From positions 1 through 35,851 of the forward strand of contig JALHQW010000075.1 of the NCBI GenBank assembly GCA_022841745.1: a stretch of DNA of 35,851 nt. The letters are read 5' to 3'. The stretch's first letter is position 1, and each line of letters begins with the position of its first letter. The notes under the pieces were generated by a model, which saw only the letters and a program-made list of their open reading frames with translations, was not told the DNA's origin and searched no databases. The stretch is from Saprospiraceae bacterium. GTDB taxonomy: Bacteria > Bacteroidota > Bacteroidia > Chitinophagales > Saprospiraceae. This document shows positions 1 to 7,221 of the stretch, piece after piece. Position numbers and translations under genes: made by a program.

Positions 1-37
1 TCCGAGTACAAGTCCAAAATCTTTGGGTTCTTCATAT

Positions 38-55
38 GCCGCTACTTTTAGCGGC
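38..55. other. Short GC hairpin at left edge
   Basis: The sequence forms a 6-bp stem (gccgct / agcggc) around a 6-nt loop, 66 bases beyond the stop codon of the minus-strand nucleotidyltransferase. No T-run follows on the minus strand, so it is a poor match to an intrinsic terminator. A related ccgct...agcgg motif occurs near 1968-1986. The rest of 1-120 shows no gene. Confidence 0.3.
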
Positions 56-120
56 AAGTTAATGTTGATTAGAACCCTTTTTCAAATAACCTAATCTTCG
101 ACCTGCAATAGGTCAGTTGT

Positions 121-954
121 TCAGGCGAAGTTGCGGTTTTTTTTCAAAAAAGCCGCAGCAGCCTCCAATGCTTCCGGCTTGCCCACATCCAACCATTCAT
201 CAGCACTGTGGTCATGGCCAAGAATAAGCCCTGTTTGCGCAGCTTCCAAATAGACATCTATGATGGAAAAAGGCCCCTCCGTGGCTGGCATCCAGTTGAA
301 CAGCGCCGGGCTGATGGCGTGTATGCCGCTGAAAGCGAAAGGATTAAAGGATTGAAGGATTGAAGGATTGAAGTGGGGCTGACTGCCAACTAAAGGATTG
401 AGGGATTGAGGGATTGAAGGATTGAAGGGGGGCTGACTGCCAACTGCCAACTGTCGAACTGCCAACTTTTCTTCCCCCGTCTTGGCGTTCTGCCAGCCGC
501 AGAGGTGCATTTTTTCATCGAACAAAAAATAGCGGGACGTAGTGCGGCGGCGCACGGCAAGGGTAGCGATGGCGTGGCTTTCGAGGTGTTTCTGGTAAAA
601 ATGGGCCAGGTCCATGTCCGTCAGTACATCGGCATTGCAGACCAGGAAGGGCTGGCCGTCATCGAAGAACCAAGCGGCTTTTTTCAGGCCACCGCCTGTG
701 TCAAGCAATTGCTCACGCTCGTCGGACACGGCGATTTGGATGCCGAATTGCCCGTTTTTTTCAATAAAATCGATGATTTGCTCCGCAAAATGGTGGACGT
801 TCACGATGATTTCACGGCAACCCGCACCGATGAGCCGCCGGATGGCGATTTCGAGCAGGGTGACGCCGTTCACCTCCACGAGCGATTTTGGACGGTCGTT
901 GGTGAGGGGGCGTAGGCGGGTGCCGAGGCCGGCGGCGAAAATGAGGGCTTTCAT
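121..954 (-). CDS. Sugar-1-phosphate nucleotidyltransferase with in-frame repeat insertion
   Basis: This is a 277-residue NTP-transferase-fold enzyme that would join a nucleotide to a sugar 1-phosphate in the cytoplasm, feeding cell-wall or surface-glycan synthesis. The N-terminus shows the diagnostic GLGTRLRPLT loop followed by PKSLVEV (residues 9-28), and NADVLTDMDL (107-116) carries the metal-binding Asp. The start is placed at the ATG at 954 because the 20 upstream codons are repeat-derived and the family motif begins two residues after this Met (MKALIFAAG). Roughly residues 165-206 are low-complexity Pro/Asn/Ser/Gln sequence encoded by a tandem repeat at 341-467. Family logic resumes on both sides (KTGEEK before, FSGIHAISP after), so the repeat is an insertion in a surface loop. 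MurNAc-1-P uridylyl-, glucose-1-P thymidylyl- or mannose-1-P guanylyltransferase are all possible; substrate is not resolved. Confidence 0.88.
   Translation of the reverse strand: MKALIFAAGLGTRLRPLTNDRPKSLVEVNGVTLLEIAIRRLIGAGCREIIVNVHHFAEQIIDFIEKNGQFGIQIAVSDEREQLLDTGGGLKKAAWFFDDGQPFLVCNADVLTDMDLAHFYQKHLESHAIATLAVRRRTTSRYFLFDEKMHLCGWQNAKTGEEKLAVRQLAVGSQPPFNPSIPQSLNPLVGSQPHFNPSILQSFNPFAFSGIHAISPALFNWMPATEGPFSIIDVYLEAAQTGLILGHDHSADEWLDVGKPEALEAAAAFLKKNRNFA
341..467. repeat. Degenerate tandem repeat translated inside the nucleotidyltransferase
   Basis: Two blocks each hold runs of ggattgaag-like words followed by ctgactgccaact words; the second block ends with three more gccaact copies. The reading frame of the host gene stays open through it. 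The ctgactgccaactgcc words recur in the noncoding gap at 3490-3545, which ties this coding insertion to the intergenic repeats. Confidence 0.85.
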
Positions 955-963
955 GGAATAAGA

Positions 964-1050
964 AGGTGAGAGGGTGAGAAAGGTGAGAGAAGTGAGAGGG
1001 TGAGAGTCTCGCATCTCTTACGCTCTCACTTCTATCACCCTCTCACCCTC
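964..1050. repeat. Mirrored gtgagag repeat between two minus-strand genes
   Basis: The left arm (about 966-1006) is repeated gtgagag/ggtgag words and the right arm (about 1011-1050) is their reverse complement, so the transcript can fold into a long imperfect stem. It fills the whole 88-base gap. The TGA stop of the alpha/beta hydrolase (1043-1045) lies inside the right arm. Confidence 0.85.
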
Positions 1051-1855
1051 TAATTTCCGATAGAAACTCCCTGAACGCCTTGGCCGTCTCCCTGCTGGCC
1101 GAAAACATGCCCATGTGGCCAACAGTGGGGAAGACGTGGATGATGCCACGGCTGGGCAGGGTGGTCATGGCCATGCTCACATCGAGCGGAACAGCAGTAT
1201 CATGCTGGCCGATGAGCATGAGCACCGGGCAGTCGAGGTTGCGCAGCACCTGGGAACGGTCTTGGCGGTTGCGCATGGAATCGAGTGCAGCGATGATGGC
1301 TTCCGGCGAAAAATGAATGGCATTGTGAATCAAGCGGTTGACCTCCGATTGGTAGCCTTTCGAGAAATCATAGATGAAAAGCTGCGGGATGGTCTGGCGC
1401 ACGTAGATGACGTGGCCATTTGTCTTGATGAACTCGATGGCTTTGAGCCTTCCAGCATTTTTTTCTTCGGAGTCGGCAAAAGGGTGGGAATGGAACATGC
1501 AAAGCCCTGCTATTTTCTCGGCCCACTTCTCGGCATAAGCAAGGGCAACGTAGCCGCCCATGGAATGTCCCGTGAGGATAAATTTTTGAAGGTCCAAATG
1601 CTCCAAAACTGCGTCAACCGCCTCGGCCATGCCCGCCATGGTAAGGTTTTCCGTAAGCTCGGAACTACCAAAGCCGGGCAGGTCTATGCAAATATACCGT
1701 CGGTTGGGCAACAACGGGAGCCATTCTTCCCAAAGTCGGCTGTCCTCCAAAAAACCATGTATCAACACGACTGGCAGTTCATCTGCGTCCCGGCTCTTTC
1801 CCGGGTTGTTGTCAGAATAGGCGATTTGTTTTCCCTTGAATATTATTCGCTCCAT
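1043..1855 (-). CDS. Alpha/beta-fold hydrolase
   Basis: This 270-residue protein is a single-domain alpha/beta hydrolase, probably a cytoplasmic esterase or C-C bond hydrolase; substrate is not predictable. Visible elements are the oxyanion HG motif (VLIHGF, residues 30-35), the nucleophile elbow GHSMGG with Ser98, the acid Asp219 in IGQHD, and the catalytic His247 in VGHMGM. The triad order and length fit the family. There is no signal peptide. The ATG at 1855 sits a few residues before the first strand, and there is no better internal start. The last codons and stop fall inside the mirrored repeat at 964-1050. It shares its direction with the nucleotidyltransferase gene downstream, but the repeat hairpin between them may stop or process transcripts. 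Confidence 0.9.
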   Translation of the reverse strand: MERIIFKGKQIAYSDNNPGKSRDADELPVVLIHGFLEDSRLWEEWLPLLPNRRYICIDLPGFGSSELTENLTMAGMAEAVDAVLEHLDLQKFILTGHSMGGYVALAYAEKWAEKIAGLCMFHSHPFADSEEKNAGRLKAIEFIKTNGHVIYVRQTIPQLFIYDFSKGYQSEVNRLIHNAIHFSPEAIIAALDSMRNRQDRSQVLRNLDCPVLMLIGQHDTAVPLDVSMAMTTLPSRGIIHVFPTVGHMGMFSASRETAKAFREFLSEIRG

Positions 1856-2174
1856 TTTCCAAATTCAGGCGGCATTGTAGTGGCAAGTTAATTTACAAAA
1901 CATTGATTGACAAAAACTTGTGTGAATCCTGTCCGGTAAAAAGTTCGCTGCACTGGTCAATGACCGCTACTCACGTCAGCGGCGCTGCGATATTTTTTTC
2001 GCAAAAATACTTTTATTGCATGGTTTTCAAGTCAATTTCTAATTTTACCCATCCGTTTAGGAAAACTGCACAAGTGGCGTGACCAATTATCATCCCGTTT
2101 GGAGATAACTACCGTGAACTAAAGCCGCTCCACTTTTGAATTTTTCCATTGAATTTTCGATTTCCAACTTACTG
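1856..2174. other. Divergent intergenic region
   Basis: This 319-base gap separates the minus-strand hydrolase from the plus-strand phosphatase and should hold both promoters. A ccgct...agcgg inverted repeat lies at about 1968-1986. A weak Bacteroidota-like promoter (TTG at 2016-2018, TAATTTTA at 2040-2047, a 21-nt spacer) precedes the phosphatase. No open frame with coding character is seen. Confidence 0.4.
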
Positions 2175-3419
2175 ATGACTTCTCTTGGCAACGTAAAGCA
2201 AAAATTAAATACCATCGGGCAATTGGAGCGTGACCTGAACCTCAAGCAATTGCAGGTCAACCGTTTGCTGAACATCACGCAGGCCATCAACAACAATGTG
2301 AAGATGGCGGGCCTGTTCGAGATGTACACCTCGTTCCTCAGTTGGGAAATGGGTGTGAAGAAAATGGCGCTTTACTACCGAAAGGACAAAAAATGGGTCT
2401 GCTCGGCCCATATCGGCTTTGAAAAGGAGGAGCTAAAGACCGATGTTTCAGATCAACTCAGCCGCTACACCCGCCTGCATACCCTTGCCGACAGCGACGA
2501 CCCGTTTTTCCGCCAGTTCGACGTGGTGATTCCCGTAAAGCACAAGGACGTACACTTGGCATACGTTTTCATTGGTGGCTTTGGCGAGGAGGAGGACATG
2601 TACAATAAGGTGCAGTTCATCACCACCATCACGAATATCATTACTGTTGCCATTGAGAACAAGCGGCTTTTCAAGAACAAAATCGAGGAGGAACGACTTC
2701 GCAAGGAAATGGAGTTGGCCAGCGAGATGCAGCAGTTGTTGATTCCGAAAAACCTGCCCACCCGCAAGGAGTACGAGCTTTCGGCCATTTACCGCCCCCA
2801 CCTCAACGTCGGGGGCGATTATTTCGACTTCGTGGAGCACGGCAATGGCAAAATCACTTTTTGTATTGCCGATATTGCGGGAAAAGGCGTTGCAGCGGCA
2901 TTGCTCATGTCCAATTTCCAGGCGAGCTTCCACAACCTGCTGGAACAATACGACAGCCTTACCCCCTTTGTCGAGGCGCTGAACCGGGCAGTGCTTCGCA
3001 TCACGAAAGGGGAGCGGTTCCTTACCTTTTTCGTGGCTCAATGCGACCTAAATACCCGCCAACTGACCTACGTGAACGCTGGGCACAACCCACCCATCCT
3101 CGCCATGAACAAGCAATTGAAGTATCTCGACAAGGGCACAACGGTATTGGGTGCCTTCGACGACCTACCTTTCATCGAACAAGGCACGGAACAGTTGACC
3201 CATGAGGCGCTCATCCTGCTCTTCACCGATGGCCTGACGGAACTGCAAAACGAGGCGGGTGAATATGTGGACGAGAATTTTGGTCAAAAATTCGTGTTGG
3301 AGAACTACCACCTCAGTGCCACGGAGTTCAACCAAAAAGTGATGAATGCCCTCGACCTGTTCAAAGGGCAAGCTGGCTTCCAGGACGATTTTACCGTGCT
3401 GACGTGCAAGGTGTTTTGA
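2175..3419 (+). CDS. GAF-like sensor / SpoIIE-type PP2C serine/threonine phosphatase
   Basis: This 414-residue cytoplasmic protein has an N-terminal coiled-coil/GAF-like sensor (about 15-165), a linking helix (165-195, EEERLRKEMELASEMQQ) and a C-terminal SpoIIE/PP2C catalytic domain (about 200-414). The metal-binding aspartates are visible in GGDYFDF (Asp215), CIADIAGKG (Asp233), LFTDGLTE (Asp352) and QDDFT (Asp404/405). VNAGHNPPIL (300-309) is a family hallmark. Such proteins dephosphorylate Ser/Thr residues, often on anti-sigma-antagonist or partner-switching proteins, in response to the sensor domain. No anti-sigma partner lies next to it. The ATG at 2175 is chosen; an in-frame TTG at 2136 would add 13 residues with no family character. 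A degenerate repeat begins just after its stop. Confidence 0.9.
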   Translation: MTSLGNVKQKLNTIGQLERDLNLKQLQVNRLLNITQAINNNVKMAGLFEMYTSFLSWEMGVKKMALYYRKDKKWVCSAHIGFEKEELKTDVSDQLSRYTRLHTLADSDDPFFRQFDVVIPVKHKDVHLAYVFIGGFGEEEDMYNKVQFITTITNIITVAIENKRLFKNKIEEERLRKEMELASEMQQLLIPKNLPTRKEYELSAIYRPHLNVGGDYFDFVEHGNGKITFCIADIAGKGVAAALLMSNFQASFHNLLEQYDSLTPFVEALNRAVLRITKGERFLTFFVAQCDLNTRQLTYVNAGHNPPILAMNKQLKYLDKGTTVLGAFDDLPFIEQGTEQLTHEALILLFTDGLTELQNEAGEYVDENFGQKFVLENYHLSATEFNQKVMNALDLFKGQAGFQDDFTVLTCKVF

Positions 3420-3420
3420 A

Positions 3421-3545
3421 GCTGGGGGCTGGATGCTATGGATACTGGATACTGGACGAAACTACGGACTGTTTAACTAAAAGCAGCCCTTGACTAATCA
3501 ACTGCTGACTGACTGCTCACTGCCAACTGCCAAACTGCCCACTGT
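3421..3545 (+). repeat. Degenerate tandem repeat after the phosphatase gene
   Basis: Right after the TGA stop (3417-3419) the sequence becomes short-word repeats: ggatactgg copies at 3437-3455, then ctgactg and actgccaact words at 3490-3545. Arm mirroring is weak here. The actgccaactgcc words match those translated inside the nucleotidyltransferase at 341-467. Confidence 0.75.
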
Positions 3546-3609
3546 CAACGTTGGTCAGTTAAATAGGGGCAAGTATCGAAAGTCATTAACGCTGGGTGAA
3601 CCAATACCG

Positions 3610-3617
3610 TAGCTTTG
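3610..3617 (+). promoter_or_regulatory. Candidate Bacteroidota -7 box for the TM2 gene
   Basis: TAGCTTTG is an exact match to the Bacteroidota TAnnTTTG -7 element. A start about 7 bases downstream would give a leader of about 30 bases before the ATG at 3653. The -33 TTTG element is not clear at the expected spacing. Confidence 0.4.
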
Positions 3618-3652
3618 TGTTCAATTCGCATTTTGAATCTGAAGACCACTGA

Positions 3653-4429
3653 ATGAAAGATAAAAACGTAGCAGGAATTTTGGCCTTGTTCCTTGGTTGG
3701 GTGGGCATACACCGCTTCTATTTGGGGCAGGTGGGGTTGGGCATTTTGTACGCCATCTTCTTCTGGTTTCCGCTCGTCTGGTTGATTGCCTTCATTGATG
3801 CCATCGTGCTTTTTTCGATGGATCCCGATGTGTTTAACGTAAAATACAACAAGCAAACATGGCAGCAACGCCAGCAACAACCCGATTTTGAGCGTCAGCG
3901 GCGTCCAGATTTTGAGCGCCGGGAAATGCGCCCGCAGGCATCCCCTGCTGTTTCATCCCAGCGGAAGGCAACAGTTGACCGCCCAAACCCACACAAAACA
4001 ACGGGCCTCGAAAAATTTAAGGACTACGATTATTACGGTGCTATTGAAGATTTCAAAAAATCCCTCGAACTTGCGCCTCAGGACGTCGCTACGCATTTCA
4101 ACATCTCATGCGCTTACGCCTTGATTGAGGACAAAGAGAAAGCTTTCAAGCACCTTGATAAGGCAGTTTCCCTTGGCTTCATAGATTTTCAAAAAATAAA
4201 GGAGCACCACGCACTGGCTTACTTGCGCATCCAAAAAGAATTTGAACAGTTCGAGAAGAACGGGTTCCGATTACCACCTGTTTCTACTTCCAAAACCGAT
4301 GAAGACAATGTGCTTGCAGCGCAGCCCGACCTGCTCGACAGGTTGAAAAAACTGGCTGAGATGCGGGAACATGGCCTGCTCACGCAGCAAGAATACGATG
4401 ACCAACGGCAACGGCTGGTGGGAGGTTAG
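3653..4429 (+). CDS. TM2 domain / TPR-like / SHOCT membrane protein
   Basis: This 258-residue protein begins with a TM2 domain (about 1-65): LFLGWVGIHRFYLGQVGLG, then a second hydrophobic helix (FFWFPLVWLIAFIDAIVLF). It continues with a polar Gln/Arg-rich linker (about 68-115) and a TPR-like helical region (about 118-205; YYGAIEDFKKSLELAP, HFNISCAYALIEDKEKAFKHLDKA). It ends in a SHOCT-type helical hairpin (about 225-256; LLDRLKKLAEMREHGLLTQQEYDDQ). TM2 proteins are inner-membrane proteins of uncertain function; the TPR part probably binds partners and SHOCT hairpins are usually oligomerisation modules. The ATG at 3653 starts directly on the TM2 motif. It lies between a phosphatase and a CBS protein, which suggests signalling or envelope sensing, but that is inference. 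A mirrored repeat begins at its stop codon. Confidence 0.85.
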   Translation: MKDKNVAGILALFLGWVGIHRFYLGQVGLGILYAIFFWFPLVWLIAFIDAIVLFSMDPDVFNVKYNKQTWQQRQQQPDFERQRRPDFERREMRPQASPAVSSQRKATVDRPNPHKTTGLEKFKDYDYYGAIEDFKKSLELAPQDVATHFNISCAYALIEDKEKAFKHLDKAVSLGFIDFQKIKEHHALAYLRIQKEFEQFEKNGFRLPPVSTSKTDEDNVLAAQPDLLDRLKKLAEMREHGLLTQQEYDDQRQRLVGG

Positions 4430-4499
4430 AATTGTTGGAATTGCTGTATTGTAAGATTGATTTCTTCTATCAATACAACAATTCAACAATTCAGCAATC
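4430..4499 (+). repeat. Mirrored aattgttgg repeat after the TM2 gene
   Basis: The left arm (aattgttggaattgctgtattg) starts at the base after the TAG stop and is mirrored by the right arm (caatacaacaattcaacaattc...) at about 4470-4497, giving an imperfect stem-loop with a loop around 4458-4465. It could end or stabilise the upstream transcript. The rest of the gap up to 4615 is AT-rich with no recognised gene. Confidence 0.8.
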
Positions 4500-4615
4500 A
4501 TTCAGAACTGGCCGCAATTTTGCACTACCTGAAAATACAAGAAAAGTTTAACAAAACGACTATGTATTAAAGGAACTATGAAACGTCTTTAACAAAGACA
4601 CCAAACACAAACTAA

Positions 4616-5275
4616 ATGGTCGCTGAAAACCTTATTTCATCCGCGGTTTTGCCACTTAGGACCTCGGATACAGGCAAGATGGCCCTCGCTTCGATGGAGA
4701 CCTTCAACGTGCGCCATTTGCCAATCGTCAATGAGCACCAGTTGCTGGGCGTCATTAGCGAGGATGACATACTCATCCACAACACCAATGAACCCATTGG
4801 TTCCTACCAGCTTTCCCTGCTGAATGCCTTCGTGCAACATGACGACCACCTTTACGAGGTGATGCGCCTGTTGGCAGACCGCCAATTGACCGTCATTCCC
4901 GTGGTGGACGACAAGGGTGACTATATCGGCATGGTATCATTGGAAGATGTGCTGAACTATTTCGCCAAAACGGCAGCCTTCAGCGATACAGGCAGCATTG
5001 TCGTGCTGGAGTTCCAACAACGCAGCTATTCCCTGGCTGAAATAGCAAGGCTCGTGGAGGCAGAAGGGGCTGCCATCCTAAGTACCTTCGTCACGTCGCA
5101 TCCAAACTCTACCTTGGTGGAGGTTACCTTGAAAATCAACCGTCAGGATATCCGCAACATCCTCGCTGCATTCGATCGGTTCGGCTACGTCATCAAGGCT
5201 TCCTTCAATGAAGAAGAATACCTCGAATCGCTCCAAGAACGCTACGATGCACTTATGAGCTATCTGAACGTGTGA
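4616..5275 (+). CDS. CBS-pair protein with ACT-like C-terminal half
   Basis: This 219-residue cytoplasmic protein has two CBS motifs (about 1-60 and 65-125), recognisable from FNVRHLPIVNEHQLLGVISEDDIL and LTVIPVVDDKGDYIGMVSLEDVL. These motifs form a Bateman module that commonly binds adenosine nucleotides. The C-terminal half (about 128-215; GSIVVLEF, LAEIARLVEAEGAAIL, LVEVTLKIN) has the beta-alpha-beta-beta-alpha-beta pattern of an ACT-like domain, which usually binds a small ligand or dimerises. No catalytic domain is present, so it is probably a regulatory sensor. The ATG at 4616 is the first in-frame start and begins the first CBS motif directly. Its 3' end faces rnc across a 21-bp perfect hairpin. 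Target unknown. Confidence 0.88.
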   Translation: MVAENLISSAVLPLRTSDTGKMALASMETFNVRHLPIVNEHQLLGVISEDDILIHNTNEPIGSYQLSLLNAFVQHDDHLYEVMRLLADRQLTVIPVVDDKGDYIGMVSLEDVLNYFAKTAAFSDTGSIVVLEFQQRSYSLAEIARLVEAEGAAILSTFVTSHPNSTLVEVTLKINRQDIRNILAAFDRFGYVIKASFNEEEYLESLQERYDALMSYLNV

Positions 5276-5346
5276 TACGATTGCGGATTTGAGGTGCTGC
5301 AAAGGATTTCTTTTCAAGGGGATTTGGCCTTTAATGCAGGTCTTGT

Positions 5347-5392
5347 AAACAAGAGAGGGACGGAGCTTTGTAGCTCCGTCCCTCTCTTGTTT
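5347..5392. terminator. Perfect 21-bp hairpin between convergent genes
   Basis: Bases 5347-5367 pair without mismatch to 5372-5392 around a 4-nt loop (ttgt), with A-rich and T-rich flanks on the two sides, so it can act as an intrinsic terminator in both directions. It lies between the convergent ends of the CBS gene (5275) and rnc (5456). The length and perfection of the stem and its gggacggagc core suggest it may also be a mobile palindromic repeat. Confidence 0.8.
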
Positions 5393-5400
5393 TTGCTGTA

Positions 5401-5452
5401 CCCCCAATCCGAAATTCTTTGTCATTCCCGAAGGGAACCTAATTCCGAATTC
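5401..5452. repeat. Interspersed repeat, copy 1
   Basis: The segment cccccaatccgaaattcttt... through cattcccgaagggaacct is nearly identical to 29269-29320 upstream of the RND pump gene. It contains a small ttccc/gggaa hairpin. It sits just downstream of the rnc stop codon (minus strand). Confidence 0.75.
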
Positions 5453-5455
5453 GAA

Positions 5456-6238
5456 TCAATCCACGTTTTCCTCCTCCTCTTCCTCCTCTTCGGTGAAATT
5501 ATTCTCGCCGGAGTCGGCGAGGATGCCGAGGATGACCATGGCCTTTTCGGAGGCGGTCTGCTCGGCGCTCTTTTTGTTGAAGTCATCGGCAGTGGCCACT
5601 TTTTTGTTGTCCACCATTACGGCCACCTTAAAGCGGTCACGTTTCTCGAACTTATAGCGGGCCACAAGCTTGTAGCTCACGGTTTGGCCGTTCTTCTGGC
5701 ACCATTCGAGGAGCTGGCTCTTGTAGTTGTCGTCGTAGCTTTCCAACTCATGCACGTCCACGTAGTTGCGCAAGATTTTCCGGATGACGAAACGCTTGGT
5801 GGCTGGGTAGCCTTTTTCCAGATAGACTGCACCGACGAGTGCCTCGACCGCATTGCCAAGCATGGAGCGGCTAAGGCGGGTCTGGCTGTAGTCCTGCAGC
5901 AGCATGTCGAGGCCCATCTTGTCGCCGATTTTGTTCAGCGTATTGCGCTTCACGATCTTGGAGCGCATCTTCGTCAGGAAGCCCTCGTCGGCGTTGGGGT
6001 ACTTGATGAACAGGTATTCCGCCACGATGGTACCGAGCACAGCATCGCCCAAGAACTCCAATCGCTCATTGTTCTGCATGGCATAAGCCTTGTCGGAGGG
6101 GTTGGACTTGTGCGAGAAGGCCAATTTGAAAATGCCCATATTGGATGGCGTGAAGCCAATCAACGGACGCATTTTATTGGCAAAATCCCTTTCGGGATGA
6201 AAAAAACGGTTGTTAAATCGTAGAAGTAGCCGCAGCAC
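5456..6238 (-). CDS. rnc: Ribonuclease III
   Basis: This 260-residue double-strand-specific endoribonuclease processes rRNA precursors and structured mRNAs in the cytoplasm. The signature NERLEFLGDAVL is at residues 57-68, giving catalytic-site Glu58 and Asp65. The second metal-site segment reads LGNAVEALVGA (127-137): Glu132 matches E. coli Glu117, while Asn129 occupies the position of E. coli Asp114. The dsRNA-binding domain covers about 165-235 (YKSQLLEWCQKNGQ, SAEQTASEKAMVIL). The tail ends in a run of nine glutamates with one more before ENVD. A stop lies directly upstream, so translation begins at the GTG at 6238; the next Met (6172) would cut into the N-terminal helix. The acpP-fabF genes often found beside rnc in Bacteroidota are not upstream here. 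Confidence 0.95.
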   Translation of the reverse strand: MLRLLLRFNNRFFHPERDFANKMRPLIGFTPSNMGIFKLAFSHKSNPSDKAYAMQNNERLEFLGDAVLGTIVAEYLFIKYPNADEGFLTKMRSKIVKRNTLNKIGDKMGLDMLLQDYSQTRLSRSMLGNAVEALVGAVYLEKGYPATKRFVIRKILRNYVDVHELESYDDNYKSQLLEWCQKNGQTVSYKLVARYKFEKRDRFKVAVMVDNKKVATADDFNKKSAEQTASEKAMVILGILADSGENNFTEEEEEEEENVD

Positions 6239-6783
6239 TTATGTTGAAGTGTTTTGACGCTGACGGGCAAAGTGAAAATCACTTTCCAAAAATGTGCTAT
6301 ACCCTTGGAAAATGAACGGTAACACCTTCCCCTTCATGCCGAATTTACCTAAAACAGCTTGATTGCCCACCATGTGCCAACCATGGCGAACAGAACTGTC
6401 GAACCAAAACAAAAACTGAAAATCGAAGGGAGGAAAACAAAAAGGCTGCGTAAGAACAATCCTAAGAGTTGGTAAGAATAGTTGAAAACACTGCTTGCGG
6501 GTAATGGGAGGGATTATCTTAAGATTTGGGGTTGCACCCATGACCTGCAATTTTTATCGGTATTTAAATACTAAAATGAACGACCCGTTGGCCACCACGA
6601 CAGGCAATTTTGATGCAAACTTCAGAAGCAGCATACACTGCTTTTGAAGTCCTGAAGAAACCTTGTCTGCATGGGGAAGTTGGCTACGCTATTATCTTGC
6701 TTTCAAATCCTTTGATTCGAGGTTTAATCTTCCATGAAAACCAGGCCAAAACATGCTACAAACTCCTGATTTTCAATATTTTG
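6239..6783. other. Intergenic region between rnc and tRNA-Ser
   Basis: This 545-base gap lies upstream of rnc on the minus strand and should contain its promoter. The one longer open frame (minus, 6239-6550) has aromatic-rich, low-complexity composition and no family features. I see no convincing gene, RNA or repeat here. Confidence 0.35.
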
Positions 6784-6870
6784 CGGAGAGAGAGGGATTC
6801 GAACCCTCGGTACGGTTGCCCGTACAACGGTTTTCGAGACCGTCCCGATCGACCACTCTGGCATCTCTCC
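6784..6870 (-). tRNA. tRNA-Ser (anticodon CGA)
   Basis: Read on the minus strand from 6870, the 7-bp acceptor stem GGAGAGA/TCTCTCC closes the cloverleaf. The anticodon loop CTCGAAA (6838-6832) carries CGA, reading the serine codon UCG. A long variable arm (around 6807-6822) marks it as a class II tRNA. The T arm is GAGGG-TTCGAAT-CCCTC. The discriminator is G at 6784 and CCA is not encoded. Confidence 0.95.
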
Positions 6871-7221
6871 CGATGAGTTGGCAATTCGACAGACGGTAGA
6901 TTGCAGCCGAAGGCTGTTAATTTCGCCTGCTATCGCATTGGCCAGCAAAAAACAACACCAATATTTCAAACAATCCAAGTTCGCAGAGGTGCCATCACCA
7001 TTGGTGCTTAGCTACCCTCTTTGTGCTGGGCCAGCAAAGATAGGGCAGCTTTTCATAAAAACAGCAATACTTACTTACACCGTTCTGCTTTTTTGAAAGT
7101 TTGCTACCTTTCGCTCCGCAACTGGCTGGATTGGGAAACGGGGACATATCACCCTTGTTTCCACCAAATAGGGAAAAGAACGCTAGCCAGTCATTTTTCA
7201 TCAATATAAAATTTAGCACTC
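6871..7221. other. Divergent intergenic region between tRNA-Ser and the isomerase gene
   Basis: This 351-base gap holds the tRNA promoter on the minus strand (a candidate at 7034-7067) and presumably the promoter of the isomerase gene on the plus strand; a TACCTTTC box at 7105-7112 is a weak candidate. No gene is supported. Confidence 0.4.
7034..7067 (-). promoter_or_regulatory. Candidate promoter for tRNA-Ser
   Basis: On the minus strand TTGC (7067-7064) is followed after 22 bases by TATCTTTG (7042-7035), an exact TAnnTTTG -7 box. The spacer is slightly longer than usual, and the implied start leaves a leader of about 155 bases before the tRNA. Confidence 0.35.

Noticed and set aside
505-915. 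Plus-strand open frame across the nucleotidyltransferase
   Set aside because: It is antisense to a gene with clear family motifs and has no domain features of its own.
964-1050. CRISPR-like array
   Set aside because: The repeats are 6-10 bases without spacers, and no cas genes are present anywhere in the window.
6239-6550. Minus-strand 103-codon frame upstream of rnc
   Set aside because: Aromatic-rich, no family features, ends directly at the rnc start region, and looks like noncoding sequence.
6610-6876. Plus-strand 88-codon frame
   Set aside because: It runs through the antisense of tRNA-Ser, which explains the sequence.
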